The notes beneath the pieces were generated by a model. The model was not told the DNA's origin, made no database searches, and worked only from the letters and a program-made list of their open reading frames with translations. The position numbers and the translations under genes are program-made. DNA of 64,000 nucleotides from Streptoalloteichus hindustanus (GTDB lineage Bacteria; Actinomycetota; Actinomycetes; Mycobacteriales; Pseudonocardiaceae): contig NZ_FQVN01000006.1 of assembly GCF_900129375.1 (NCBI RefSeq), forward strand, positions 496,001 to 560,000. Direction: 5' to 3'. Below are positions 26,741-37,174 of this stretch, in pieces (positions within the stretch are counted from its first letter, which is position 1; each line of letters starts with the position of its first letter).

Positions 26741-26854
26741 TCACCCGGTGGCGCTGTCCCCGGCCTCGGGGCGGGACGGGCGGTCGTGCAACGCGACGAC
26801 CACGCGCACTGCCAGGACCAGGACCAGGACGGATACCGCTACCCACTGCCACAT
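26741..26854 (-). CDS. Candidate 37-aa single-pass membrane protein
   Basis: The frame starts ATG and reads [20 protein letters not shown], then [17 protein letters not shown] and stop. A good Shine-Dalgarno (GGAGG) is 5 nt upstream. It has one hydrophobic helix, then a short hydrophilic tail, and nearly all codons end in G or C. No function is assigned. Its size places it below usual gene-calling thresholds. Confidence 0.5.
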   Translation of the reverse strand: MWQWVAVSVLVLVLAVRVVVALHDRPSRPEAGDSATG

Positions 26855-27020
26855 CGCAGCCTCCAGGACGATCGGGGTCAGGACACGAACAAGGGCGCCC
26901 GCACCGGACGCCCCATCAACGCTGACGGTACCGATTCCGAAACTCGGGTCCCGGCGTCGGCGTTACACCTGCAACCCCGTTGTTGCGCACTCGTGATCGG
27001 ACGTGACCGGTGTGGGTGGC

Positions 27021-27063
27021 CCCGACCAGGTCGGGCCGGAAACCTGTTGGGCGGTCGGCGACC
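27021..27063 (+). promoter_or_regulatory. Two GGTCG-core palindromes in the aspS leader
   Basis: CCCGACCAGGTCGGG (27021-27035) is a perfect odd-centred palindrome, and GGTCGGCGACC (27053-27063) shares its GGTCG/CGACC half-site. They lie 90-130 bp before the aspS start. They may be operator sites or hairpins. Confidence 0.35.
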
Positions 27064-27151
27064 GTCGTTCGTTAGCCTTTTCGAGTCGTACCGCGCGCGT
27101 GACCCGGTCCGCGCGCGACACCGCAGGCACCAACCAAGGAGATCGACACCC

Positions 27152-28942
<1,791 letters not shown>

Positions 28943-28949
28943 TCGGGGC

Positions 28950-29936
28950 GTGCTCCACCTCAGGGTGGTCTGCCCCGCGGAGCGGACCGAGGACGTGCTC
29001 CGGGTGCTGCGCGCGGCGCCCGGAGCCACGCACCTGGTGCTGCTGCGCGGCGCCGCGCTCGACCCGGTCGGCGACGTCGTCGAGGCGGAGATCGCCCGCG
29101 AGGCGACCGACGAGGTGCTGTCCGAGCTGTGCCGCCTCGGCGTGGACCACAGCGGCGGCATCACGCTGGAGACCATCGACACCGCGTTGTCCGACGCCGC
29201 CGACCGGGCGGAGGAGGCCGCGCCGGGCGAGGGCGCCGACGCGGTGGTGTGGGAGGAGCTGATCGCCCGCACCGGGGAGGAGTCCCGGCTCAGCGTCACC
29301 TTCCAGGCGTTCCTCACCATCGCCTGCCTGCTGGCCGCCGTGGGCGCGGTGACCAACTCCGCGATCACGGTGGTCGGCGCGATGGTCGTCGGCCCGGAGT
29401 TCGGGCCGCTGGCGGCCGTCGCGGTCGGGCTGGTCGGCCGGCGGTGGGACCTGGTGCGGCGCGCGGCGTTCGCGCTCGTCGCGGGGTTCCTGCTGGCCAC
29501 CGGGGTCACCGCGGCCGCGACCGTCCTGGCCGAGGGCGTGGGGCTGTTCGGCCCCGGCGTGCTCGACCAGGGCGCGCAGCAGGTCGACTTCGTGTTCCAG
29601 GTCGGCCCGTTCTCCCTCATCGTGGCGATGCTGGCCGGCGCGGCCGGCATGCTCGCCATGACCTCGGCGAAGTCGGCCGCCCTCGTCGGCGTGTTCATCT
29701 CCGTCACCACCGTGCCCGCGGCCGGGTTCGCGGCGGTGGCCGCCGTGCTCGGCCGGTGGGACCTCTGCGGGCGGTCGCTCGCGCAGCTCGTGGTCAACAT
29801 GGTCGGCATCGTCCTGGCGGCGTGGCTGGTCCTGGTGCTGCGGCGCTCGGGCTCGTCGGTCGGGGGACGCGGGTCGCGCGGCGGGCGGGCGACCGCCCGC
29901 CGGGAGGACAACGGTCGCCCGTTGGCCAAGGGTTAG
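28950..29936 (+). CDS. DUF389 family membrane protein
   Basis: This 328-aa protein has an N-terminal ferredoxin-like cytoplasmic domain (residues 1-80), then about six membrane helices. The family signature is SAITVVGAMVVGPEFGPLAAVA. The last 30 residues are basic. DUF389 proteins are widespread and uncharacterised. It starts 7 bp after aspS, so co-transcription is likely. Confidence 0.8.
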   Translation: MLHLRVVCPAERTEDVLRVLRAAPGATHLVLLRGAALDPVGDVVEAEIAREATDEVLSELCRLGVDHSGGITLETIDTALSDAADRAEEAAPGEGADAVVWEELIARTGEESRLSVTFQAFLTIACLLAAVGAVTNSAITVVGAMVVGPEFGPLAAVAVGLVGRRWDLVRRAAFALVAGFLLATGVTAAATVLAEGVGLFGPGVLDQGAQQVDFVFQVGPFSLIVAMLAGAAGMLAMTSAKSAALVGVFISVTTVPAAGFAAVAAVLGRWDLCGRSLAQLVVNMVGIVLAAWLVLVLRRSGSSVGGRGSRGGRATARREDNGRPLAKG

Positions 29937-30132
29937 GCCGTCCGACGGGCAACCGTCCGCCCACCCGACCGTTACCTGTGTGTGCCCGCGTGGGAACCGA
30001 GCGCGGTCACACTGACTGCCCGTCGGTGTCCGCGCATCACGGTGACGCGGGCGGGCTCGTTGACCGAGAGGAACGGATCGGGGACACGGGGTCACGATCC
30101 GGGGGCCGACATCGGGAGTAGGGTCGGAGGAG

Positions 30133-31437
30133 ATGAGTGTGGAGATCACCGCCGGACCGCCGGACATCGCCGACGAGCACCCGGTCAGTCCGGAGGTGGC
30201 CGCGACGGTCAAGGCAGCCGAGGCCGTGCTCAGCCGGCGGTTCGGCGCGACTGTCCGGCTCGCCGAACCGGAGGACCTCGGCGGCAGCGGCCGGTCGGTG
30301 GTGGCGCGGGTCAAGGTCGCGGCCACCCCGTTCTCCCTGCCCAGAACCCTGGTGGTGAAGCACTACCGGAACAGCGGCGCCCTCCGGGGGCGGCAGTGCG
30401 ACCACGAGGAGCTCCCGCCGGAGGGCCGCGCGGGCGTTCCGCAGGGCTCGCCCGCCGGCGCCTCGCGGGAGGCCCTGGCGCGGGTGGGCGTGGACGCGTT
30501 CACCCGCGAGGCCGCGAGCTGCCAGCTCTTCACCTCGATGACGGTGGAGGAGCGGGTCGGTCCCGAGCTGGTCGCCTACGACCCGGGCGAGCGCCTGCTG
30601 GTGCTGGAGGACCTGGGCCGGGCGCCGACCCTGGCCGACAAGCTGCTCGGCGGGGACGCCAGGGCGGCGGAGCGCGCGTTGATCGGGTGGGCCCGCTCGC
30701 TGGGCCGGCTGCACGCCACGACCGCCGGCCGGGAGGCCGACTTCGAGGCGCTGGCCCGTCGGCTCGGCCGGGCCGGGGCGGACGACCCGGTCGCCGCGCA
30801 CGCGCGGGTCGCGTTGGCTGAGCTGCCGGACCTGCTCGCGGGCGCGCTCGGCGTGCCGACGCCCGAGCGGGTGGCGGAGCGGGCGCGGCGGACCGCGCGG
30901 CTGCTCGGCGTCACCCGCTACCGCGCCTTCAGCCCGTCGGACGTCTGCCCGGACAACAACCTGGTGACCAGCCGGGGCGTGCGGTTCCTGGACTTCGAGT
31001 GGGGCAGCGTGCGGGACATCGCGCTCGACGCGGCCTACCTGCGGGTGCCGTTCCCGTCCTGCTGGTGCGTGTTCGCGTTGCCGCCGGGGATGGCCGAGGC
31101 GATGGTGGCCGCCTGGCAGGCCGAGGTGCGGGTGGCCTGGCCGGACCTGACCGAGGAGGCGGTGCTGCCGCGCCTGCTCGACGCCCAGCTGCTGTGGGTG
31201 TGGGTGTCGACCTGGTGGTTCCTGCCGAGGGCCGAGGAGCCCGACCGACCGGTGGACGCGCACCTGCCGTCACCGCGGCGGTCGATCGCCCTGGTGGACC
31301 GGTGGGAGCGGCTGGCCGTCCAGTTGCGGCCGGTGTGCGCGGAGAGCGCCGGCCACGCCGAGGCGGTCGCCGCCGCGCTGCGGACCCGGTTCGGGCTCGG
31401 GGACCAGGAGCTGCCGCTGTACCCGGCGTTCCGCTGA
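30133..31437 (+). CDS. Aminoglycoside phosphotransferase (APH)-fold kinase-like protein
   Basis: This 434-aa protein has an N-lobe with ARVKVAATPFSLPRTLVVKHY (likely ATP-binding lysine), a hinge ELVAYDPGERLLVLEDLG and a catalytic region FSPSDVCPDNNLV, where the usual catalytic His-x-Asp is changed to Ser-Asp. FLDFEWGSVRDIALDAAYL follows, with the metal-binding Asp. The fold is APH/choline kinase; the loss of His in the catalytic loop is also found in other distant members. The substrate is unknown. It has its own leader of 196 bp. Confidence 0.7.
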   Translation: MSVEITAGPPDIADEHPVSPEVAATVKAAEAVLSRRFGATVRLAEPEDLGGSGRSVVARVKVAATPFSLPRTLVVKHYRNSGALRGRQCDHEELPPEGRAGVPQGSPAGASREALARVGVDAFTREAASCQLFTSMTVEERVGPELVAYDPGERLLVLEDLGRAPTLADKLLGGDARAAERALIGWARSLGRLHATTAGREADFEALARRLGRAGADDPVAAHARVALAELPDLLAGALGVPTPERVAERARRTARLLGVTRYRAFSPSDVCPDNNLVTSRGVRFLDFEWGSVRDIALDAAYLRVPFPSCWCVFALPPGMAEAMVAAWQAEVRVAWPDLTEEAVLPRLLDAQLLWVWVSTWWFLPRAEEPDRPVDAHLPSPRRSIALVDRWERLAVQLRPVCAESAGHAEAVAAALRTRFGLGDQELPLYPAFR

Positions 31438-31516
31438 GCCGGGCGGGCACCGACAGTTCGTCGCCCCGTCCCCGTCGTGTCACGTGGTCCTCACCGCGAG
31501 GCGTGATCGTTGCCGG

Positions 31517-32320
31517 GTGACCGCACAACCGGTAGGGGCAGGGGAGGCGGCGCCGTCCGCCACCCTGGTGCGCACGTTGGTGGCGTTGGGCGACTCGACC
31601 ACCGTCGGGCTGGGCGATCCCCTGCCCGGCGGTGGGTGGCGGGGCTTCGGCCCGTTGCTCGCCGACGCGTTGGACGCCAGGCTCGTCAACCTCTCCTTCA
31701 CCGGCGCGCGGATGGGCTGCGTGCGCGCTCGGCAGCTCCCGCGGGCGTTGCGCGCGCGCCCGGAGGCCGCGGTCATGGTGGTGGGGATGAACGACACCCT
31801 CCGCGCGGACTTCGACCCCGTGCGGTTGCACGACGACCTCGACGCCGTCGTCGGGCAGCTCACGGCGGCGGGCACCGCCGTCGTGACCGCGCGCTACCAC
31901 GACCACGGGCGCGTCTTCCGCATTCCGCGCGCGCTGCACCTCGCGTTGATGCGGCGCATCGACGAGCTGAACGCGATCACGGACCGGGTGGTCGCCCGGC
32001 ACGGGGCGCGGTGTCTCGACCTCCACGTGCTGCCGGGCGCCTACGAGCGGGACGCGTGGAGCGTCGACCGCCTGCACCCGTCGGAGCGCGGGCACCGCCT
32101 GCTCGCCGCCGGCTTCGCGGAGCGGCTCCTGGAGGCGGGCTGCCACGTCGCGCGACCGGTGGATCTCAGGTGTTCGGGGGGCGCCGTGGTGACGCCGGTG
32201 CACCACGCCGCGTGGCTCGTGGTGAAGGGCGTGCCGTGGCTGTGGCGGCGGGGGCAGGACCTGGTGCCCTACGCGGTGTCCGTGTTCGTCCAGGACCTCC
32301 GTCGTCGCCTGGGGTGGTGA
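31517..32320 (+). CDS. SGNH/GDSL-family hydrolase
   Basis: This 267-aa protein has the four SGNH blocks: LVALGDSTTVGLGD (nucleophile Ser), LVNLSFTGARM (Gly), VVGMNDTLR (Asn) and SVDRLHPSERG (Asp and His). It lacks an obvious signal peptide. The substrate is probably an acyl ester (family knowledge). GTG at 31517 is chosen; an upstream start at 31484 would add 11 residues, and neither has a strong Shine-Dalgarno. Confidence 0.85.
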   Translation: MTAQPVGAGEAAPSATLVRTLVALGDSTTVGLGDPLPGGGWRGFGPLLADALDARLVNLSFTGARMGCVRARQLPRALRARPEAAVMVVGMNDTLRADFDPVRLHDDLDAVVGQLTAAGTAVVTARYHDHGRVFRIPRALHLALMRRIDELNAITDRVVARHGARCLDLHVLPGAYERDAWSVDRLHPSERGHRLLAAGFAERLLEAGCHVARPVDLRCSGGAVVTPVHHAAWLVVKGVPWLWRRGQDLVPYAVSVFVQDLRRRLGW

Positions 32321-32487
32321 CCGGAACGGGGAGGGCGAGTCCGAGAGTGCCCGGCGATGAGAAGAAGTGAAACCAGTTCGTGTCCGTTTCGCCCATAAAG
32401 TCGTGATCTGACTCACGGCTCGCGCCCGTTCGGGCGATCGATCGGCTACTTTGGGTAGTCGAGGCCGAGATCGGCGGGGGAGACAGC

Positions 32488-32847
32488 GTGGGCTGGATGA
32501 GGCGGCGGTCGGCTCTGCCGGTCGTGCTGGGCCTGCTGGTCCTCGCGCTGCTCGGGGTCGGGGTGTCGGTCGAGGCGCTGGCGCTCGCCGAACCCGCTGG
32601 CTCCGGGGTCGCCTCGGAGGTCGACCCGACCGGTCGGGGGAACAAGGTCCCCGTCGAGCGCGGGGTCGCGCATCGACGTGTCACCCCGCGGAGCGAGCCG
32701 GGAGTCGGCTCGGACCGGACCGTCCGCCCGCTCGACGAGTGGTTCCGATGTCGCCGGGAAACGCGAACGGTTCCCGCGTCAAACGTGTTCGGCGAGTGGT
32801 GGCCCGAAGAGCGGTCAGTCGTGGCGCTCCAGGTGTTCCGCAACTGA
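32488..32847 (+). CDS. Small exported hypothetical protein
   Basis: This 119-aa protein has a Sec-type signal: basic MGWMRRR, hydrophobic ALPVVLGLLVLALLGVGVSV, then an Ala-rich cleavage region near ALALAEP. The mature part has one Cys and no recognised domain. The GTG at 32488 follows GGGGGAG. The 3' half has less regular codon use than usual, so the reading frame is not certain. Confidence 0.55.
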   Translation: MGWMRRRSALPVVLGLLVLALLGVGVSVEALALAEPAGSGVASEVDPTGRGNKVPVERGVAHRRVTPRSEPGVGSDRTVRPLDEWFRCRRETRTVPASNVFGEWWPEERSVVALQVFRN

Positions 32848-33313
32848 CGGGCAACCGCCGCGGCATTTGGCGGAAACATCGGCGAAACATTCGAAGAATT
32901 TGATGTGGATCACGGCCGCCCGGCCGGCTCCACTCTTTTCGCGCGGGTTCCGGCCGCCCTCGGCGACGCCGGCCATTCCCTCGTGTCTACCAGACCGGGG
33001 CGCGTCTGTCGTCCGGTTTGTCCCACTTTGGGAAAAATGGACGGTATGTTCCAAATCACCCGAGATGTCCGGTAGGGTGATGATCGAAGTGCGGTGAGGG
33101 GGTCCACTTCCGCCCCCGGTTCCGACCGGCCGGGCAGGAGATCCGCACCGCACGGCCCGGGCGCGCTGGCGCGGCGCCCCGGGTTCCCCGTGGGCGTGGT
33201 CGACGTCGCCCACATGCCACCGCGTTCACCGCTGGAAAACCGGGTCGAACCCTGCTGCCCGTGCTGTTCGGCATTCGGCCCGATCGGACAACGAGTGACA
33301 CAGAGGCGAAGAG
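32848..33313. other. AT-rich regulatory spacer before carbonic anhydrase
   Basis: This 466-bp gap has lower GC than any other stretch of similar length in the window. It holds a direct repeat (ggcggaaacatc and ggcgaaacattc, near 32869-32892), an imperfect palindrome tttgtccca/tgggaaaaa (near 33018-33038), and runs of A and T. No convincing gene was found on either strand. It probably contains the promoter and operator of the carbonic anhydrase-SulP pair. Confidence 0.45.
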
Positions 33314-33913
33314 ATGAATTTCGAGCAACTCGTCCAGAACGCCCGCGCGCACCAGACGCGGATTCCCGTCGCCCAGCGACTCCGACTCGCGGCCGGCCAG
33401 TCCCCGGTCGCCCTGTTCATCACCTGCTCCGACTCCCGGATCGTGCCGGCGTTGATCACGGGAGCGGCTCCCGGCCAGCTCTTCGAGCTGCGCACCGCCG
33501 GCAACATCGTCCCGCCCTTCCGCGCGGACCGGCCCAGCAGCGAGATCGCGACGATCGAGTTCGCGGTGGAGGAGCTGGGCGTCTCCGACGTCGTCGTGTG
33601 CGGCCACTCGCACTGCGGCGCGGTCGCGGCCCGGCAGCGGATCGACCAGATGGACCGGCTGCCCGCCGTCCGGGACTGGCTCCGCCTCACCACGGCGCCG
33701 GGCACGGCGCTCCCGGCCGAGAACGACCCCGCCGTCCGGTCGGCGGCCCAACGGCACCTGACCGAACAGCTGGCCACCCTGGCCGACTACCCGTTCGTCC
33801 GGACCCGGCTGGAGCGCGGCGCGCTGCGCCTGCACGGCTGGTTCTACGAACTGGACACCGGCGCGGTCTGGGCCTGCGCGCCCGCCGACGAGCCGGCCCT
33901 GCAGCCACTGTGA
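33314..33913 (+). CDS. Beta-class carbonic anhydrase
   Basis: This enzyme interconverts CO2 and bicarbonate. The 199-aa protein has the zinc ligands Cys38 (TCSDSR, with Asp40 and Arg42) and His98/Cys101 (CGHSHCG). FELRTAGNIVPP and EIATIEFAVEELGV are standard for the beta class. It is followed after 14 bp by a SulP transporter, a pairing seen elsewhere and taken to mean bicarbonate transport. The ATG at 33314 follows AGGCGAAGAG. Confidence 0.93.
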   Translation: MNFEQLVQNARAHQTRIPVAQRLRLAAGQSPVALFITCSDSRIVPALITGAAPGQLFELRTAGNIVPPFRADRPSSEIATIEFAVEELGVSDVVVCGHSHCGAVAARQRIDQMDRLPAVRDWLRLTTAPGTALPAENDPAVRSAAQRHLTEQLATLADYPFVRTRLERGALRLHGWFYELDTGAVWACAPADEPALQPL

Positions 33914-33927
33914 CCAGGGAGAACCAG

Positions 33928-35421
33928 ATGAGCTTCGGCAACACGATCGACCACCTGTCCCGCTGGTGGCGGCGGGACGCCACCGCCGACCTGGGCGCCT
34001 CCCTGGTCGTGTTCCTGGTCGCGGTGCCGCTGTGCGTGGGCGTGGCCGTCGCCTCCGGCGCGCCCGCCGAACTGGGGATCGTGACCGGCATCGTCGGCGG
34101 CCTGGTCGTCGGCCTGCTGCCCGGCAGCAGCCTCCAGGTCAGCGGCCCGGCCGCCGGCCTGACCGTGCTCGTGGCCGAGGCCGTCGCCCGGCACGGCCTG
34201 CCGGCCCTCGGGGTGATCGTGCTGGCCAGCGGCCTGCTGCAGATCGGCATGGGGTTGGCCCGGCTGGGCGGCTGGTTCCAGGCGATCTCCCCGTCGGTGG
34301 TGCAGGGCATGCTCGCCGGCATCGGCCTGGTGCTCCTGCTGGGGCAGACCTACCCCCTCTTCGGCGCCGCCCAACCCGGGACGACGCTGGAGAAGGTGCT
34401 GGGCCTGCCCGGTCTGGCCGCCCGGCTGGGCGAGCCGCGGATCGCGGCGACCCTCGGCGTCGGCGTGCTGGCCGTGGCCGTCGTGGTGCTCTGGCAGAAG
34501 GTCCCGGCCCGGCTGCGGCTGGTGCCGGGAGCCCTGGTCGCCGTGGTGCTGACCTCGGCGCTGGTGGCCGTGTTCGGGCTGCCGGTGGCCACCGTCCAGG
34601 TCGGCGGCCTGGGCTCGGTGATCAACCTGGTGGGCCCGCACGACTTCGGTCTGCTCGCCGACCCGGCCGTGCTCGGCACGGCGGTCACCTTCGCCCTGGT
34701 CGCCTCGGCGGAGAGCCTGTTCAGCGCCGCCGCCGTGGACCGGATGCACACCGGCCAGCCGACCAGCTACAACACCGAACTGGTCGCCCAGGGGGTCGGC
34801 AACACGGCCGCCGGCGTGCTCGGCGGGCTGCCGCTGACGGCGGTGATCGTGCGCAGCGCGGCGAACGTGCAGGCCGGCGCCCGCACCAAGGCGTCCCGCG
34901 TGTTGCACGGCGCGTGGCTGCTGCTGTTCGCGGTGTGGTTGCCGAACCTGCTCGCGCTGGTCCCGCTGACCACGTTGGCCGCGCTGCTGCTGCACGCGGG
35001 GTGGAAGCTGCTCGACCTGCGTCAGCTCGTGGCGCTGGCCCGCGCCCACCGCGTCGAGGCCAGCATCGTCGTCCTCACCGCCGGCGCGATCGCCGCGGTG
35101 GACCTGCTGGTCGGGGTGCTCGTCGGGTTGGCGGCGGCCATCGCCAAGGCGGCGTGGGACGTCTCCCACTTCCACGTCACCTGGCAGCAGGACGACGACG
35201 ACCTCGTCGTCCGGCTCAGCGGCAACGCCACCTTCGTCCGCCTGCCCCGGCTGCTCGCCGCCCTGCACGAGGTCCCGTCGGCCGACCGGGTCCGGCTCGA
35301 CCTCTCCGGCGTGCGGCACCTGGACCGGGCCTGCCACCAGGCGGTGGAGAACTGGGCCGCGCAACGCCGGCGCACCGACAGCGACGTGCGGGTGTCCCTG
35401 CCGGCCGAAGCTGTCGCCTAG
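33928..35421 (+). CDS. SulP-family anion transporter (likely bicarbonate)
   Basis: This 497-aa protein has about 11-12 membrane helices with the SulP start (ADLGASLVVFLVAVPLCVGVAVASG) and GPAAGLTVLVAEAV. A C-terminal cytoplasmic STAS domain runs from about residue 420 (VRLSGNATFVRLPRLLAAL, RLDLSGVRHLDRACHQAVE). SulP proteins carry sulfate, bicarbonate or other anions; the carbonic anhydrase next to it argues for bicarbonate (inference). It ends at a strong terminator. Confidence 0.88.
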   Translation: MSFGNTIDHLSRWWRRDATADLGASLVVFLVAVPLCVGVAVASGAPAELGIVTGIVGGLVVGLLPGSSLQVSGPAAGLTVLVAEAVARHGLPALGVIVLASGLLQIGMGLARLGGWFQAISPSVVQGMLAGIGLVLLLGQTYPLFGAAQPGTTLEKVLGLPGLAARLGEPRIAATLGVGVLAVAVVVLWQKVPARLRLVPGALVAVVLTSALVAVFGLPVATVQVGGLGSVINLVGPHDFGLLADPAVLGTAVTFALVASAESLFSAAAVDRMHTGQPTSYNTELVAQGVGNTAAGVLGGLPLTAVIVRSAANVQAGARTKASRVLHGAWLLLFAVWLPNLLALVPLTTLAALLLHAGWKLLDLRQLVALARAHRVEASIVVLTAGAIAAVDLLVGVLVGLAAAIAKAAWDVSHFHVTWQQDDDDLVVRLSGNATFVRLPRLLAALHEVPSADRVRLDLSGVRHLDRACHQAVENWAAQRRRTDSDVRVSLPAEAVA

Positions 35422-35426
35422 CGCCA

Positions 35427-35458
35427 CGGGGGTGGGGAACCACCGTTCCCCACCCCCG
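35427..35458. terminator. Bidirectional terminator SulP / phoD
   Basis: A perfect 14-bp stem, 35427-35440 with 35445-35458, has a 4-nt loop (cacc) and lies between convergent genes. Confidence 0.85.
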
Positions 35459-35493
35459 CGGCACTGCGGTCGCTGAGAGTGCGGCGTGCGGGG

Positions 35494-37128
35494 TCAGTCG
35501 ATCGGGATCCAGCTCCGCCGCACGCGGTGCGTTCCCGCGCGGACGCGGTACGACCGGGCGTAGGTCACGCCGGAGTCCGCCTCCGTCCGGTCGGCGAGGT
35601 AGTACCAGTCCATCTGCGCCCCGGCCGGGGTCACCTCCAGCACCGACGGGCCGTGCGAGTCCAGCTCCACCCACCGGAGGTGCCGGTTGAGCGCCATGAG
35701 CCCGGCCTCGACCGGGATCGACGCGGTGCGCGGCGGGACGCGGAGCAGGTCGTCGATGTTGTCCGAGGTGACCGACGTGCACACGAACTCGGCGGCCACC
35801 GACGGGCTCAACGGGTACGTCCCGGCGTCCAGCGGCACGTCCGCCGCCCAGGACGAGTGGATGTCGCCGGTGAGGAACACCGTGTCGCGCACGTGGTTGT
35901 CGGCCAGCGCGCGCAGCAGGGTGCGGCGGTCGGCCGCGTAGCCGTCCCACTGGTCCGTGAGCACCGCGCCACCCTCGCGGGGCAGCCCGAGCAGCTCGGC
36001 CACCGGCCCGGTCAGGTCGGCGGGCAGCGGCGGCAGGAGCACCGGGGAGACCATCACCGACGTGCCGACGAGCTTCCACTGGGCCGTCGAGTCGACCAGG
36101 CCGTCGACCAGCCAGCGCATCTGCTCCCGGCCGGTGATCGTCCGGTCCGGGTCGTCCACCGCGCCGTCGAGCGGCTTCGCCTGCCGCGAGCGGTAGCTCC
36201 GCAGGTCGAGCAGGGACAGCTCGGCCAGCCGCCCGAACCGCAGGCGCCGGTAGATCCGGTCCCCGGCGTTGCGCACGGGCATCCACTCGAAGTACGCGCG
36301 GTGCGCCGCGGCCTTGCGCGCCGCGTAGTCGCCCTCGGTGTCCGGGGTGTGGTTCTGCGCGCCGTCCGACCACGCGTCGTTGGCCACCTCGTGGTCGTCC
36401 CAGGTCACGACGAACGGGTGGGCGGCGTGCAGCCGCTGGAGGTGCGGGTCCGTCTTGTACTGGGCGTGCCGCCGGCGGTAGTCGGCGAGGGTGAGCGCCT
36501 CCCGGGGCGGGTCGTGCGGTCGGACCGAGTGGCCGAGGGGGAAGCCGCCCGGCCCGTACTCGTAGAGGTAGTCGCCCAGGTGCAGCACGGCGTCGAGGTC
36601 GCCGCGCTCGGCCAGGTAGCGGTAGGCGGCGAAGTGCCCGGCCTGCCAGTTGGCGCACGAGACGACGCCGAAGCGCAGCCGGGCCACGGGTGCGTCGGGG
36701 GCCGGCGCGGTCCGGGTGTGGCCCACGGGCGAGAGCTGGCCGCCGTGCCGGAAGCGGTAGGCGTAGCGGGTGGCCGGCGACAGGCCGGTCACGTCGACCT
36801 TGACGGTGTGGTCGCGGTCCGGGCCGGTGCGCACGACGCCCGAGGCGACCACCGCCCCGAAGGAGGCGTCGGCGGCGACCTCCCAGCGCACCTCGACCTC
36901 GGGGCCGGCGCCCGAGCCGGGGACGGCGTCGGCGGTCGGGGTGATCCGGGTCCACAGCAGCACACCGTCCGGCAGGGGGTCGCCGGAGGCCACGCCGTGC
37001 TGGAAGGAGGTGGCCGCGTCCGCCGCGGCGTGGGCGCCGGAGGGGAGGGAGGTGGCCGCGGCGACGCCCAACGCGGCGGCTCCGGTGGCGCGTAACAGGG
37101 TGCGCCGGTCCCACGAACTGCTGCTCAC
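35494..37128 (-). CDS. phoD: Tat-exported alkaline phosphatase D
   Basis: This 544-aa secreted enzyme hydrolyses phosphodiesters and monoesters to release phosphate. The N-terminus is a Tat signal ([21 protein letters not shown], with cleavage near SGAHA). Metal-binding motifs of PhoD are [37 protein letters not shown] and [13 protein letters not shown]. An N-terminal PhoD domain (residues 40-140) is followed by the catalytic domain. It starts with GTG at 37128, 5 bp from a palindrome. It probably responds to phosphate supply, but no clear Pho box is visible. Confidence 0.92.
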   Translation of the reverse strand: MSSSSWDRRTLLRATGAAALGVAAATSLPSGAHAAADAATSFQHGVASGDPLPDGVLLWTRITPTADAVPGSGAGPEVEVRWEVAADASFGAVVASGVVRTGPDRDHTVKVDVTGLSPATRYAYRFRHGGQLSPVGHTRTAPAPDAPVARLRFGVVSCANWQAGHFAAYRYLAERGDLDAVLHLGDYLYEYGPGGFPLGHSVRPHDPPREALTLADYRRRHAQYKTDPHLQRLHAAHPFVVTWDDHEVANDAWSDGAQNHTPDTEGDYAARKAAAHRAYFEWMPVRNAGDRIYRRLRFGRLAELSLLDLRSYRSRQAKPLDGAVDDPDRTITGREQMRWLVDGLVDSTAQWKLVGTSVMVSPVLLPPLPADLTGPVAELLGLPREGGAVLTDQWDGYAADRRTLLRALADNHVRDTVFLTGDIHSSWAADVPLDAGTYPLSPSVAAEFVCTSVTSDNIDDLLRVPPRTASIPVEAGLMALNRHLRWVELDSHGPSVLEVTPAGAQMDWYYLADRTEADSGVTYARSYRVRAGTHRVRRSWIPID

Positions 37129-37133
37129 ATTCG

Positions 37134-37149
37134 GTTACTGTGCAGTAAC
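37134..37149 (-). promoter_or_regulatory. Palindrome immediately upstream of phoD
   Basis: GTTACTGTGCAGTAAC is a perfect 7-2-7 inverted repeat, ending 5 bp before the GTG start. No Shine-Dalgarno sits between them. It could be a repressor site overlapping a leaderless start. Confidence 0.45.
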
Positions 37150-37174
37150 AGAGCGGATGTGAGAAGGGTTCGGA

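Larger units (their letters stand above)
26303..27151. other. Spacer between the Uma2 gene and aspS
   Basis: No large gene with actinomycete coding character is evident in these 850 bp. The minus strand holds two small candidate genes (26741-26854 and 26444-26716). The plus strand supplies the aspS leader, with two palindromes near 27021-27063. Confidence 0.45.
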
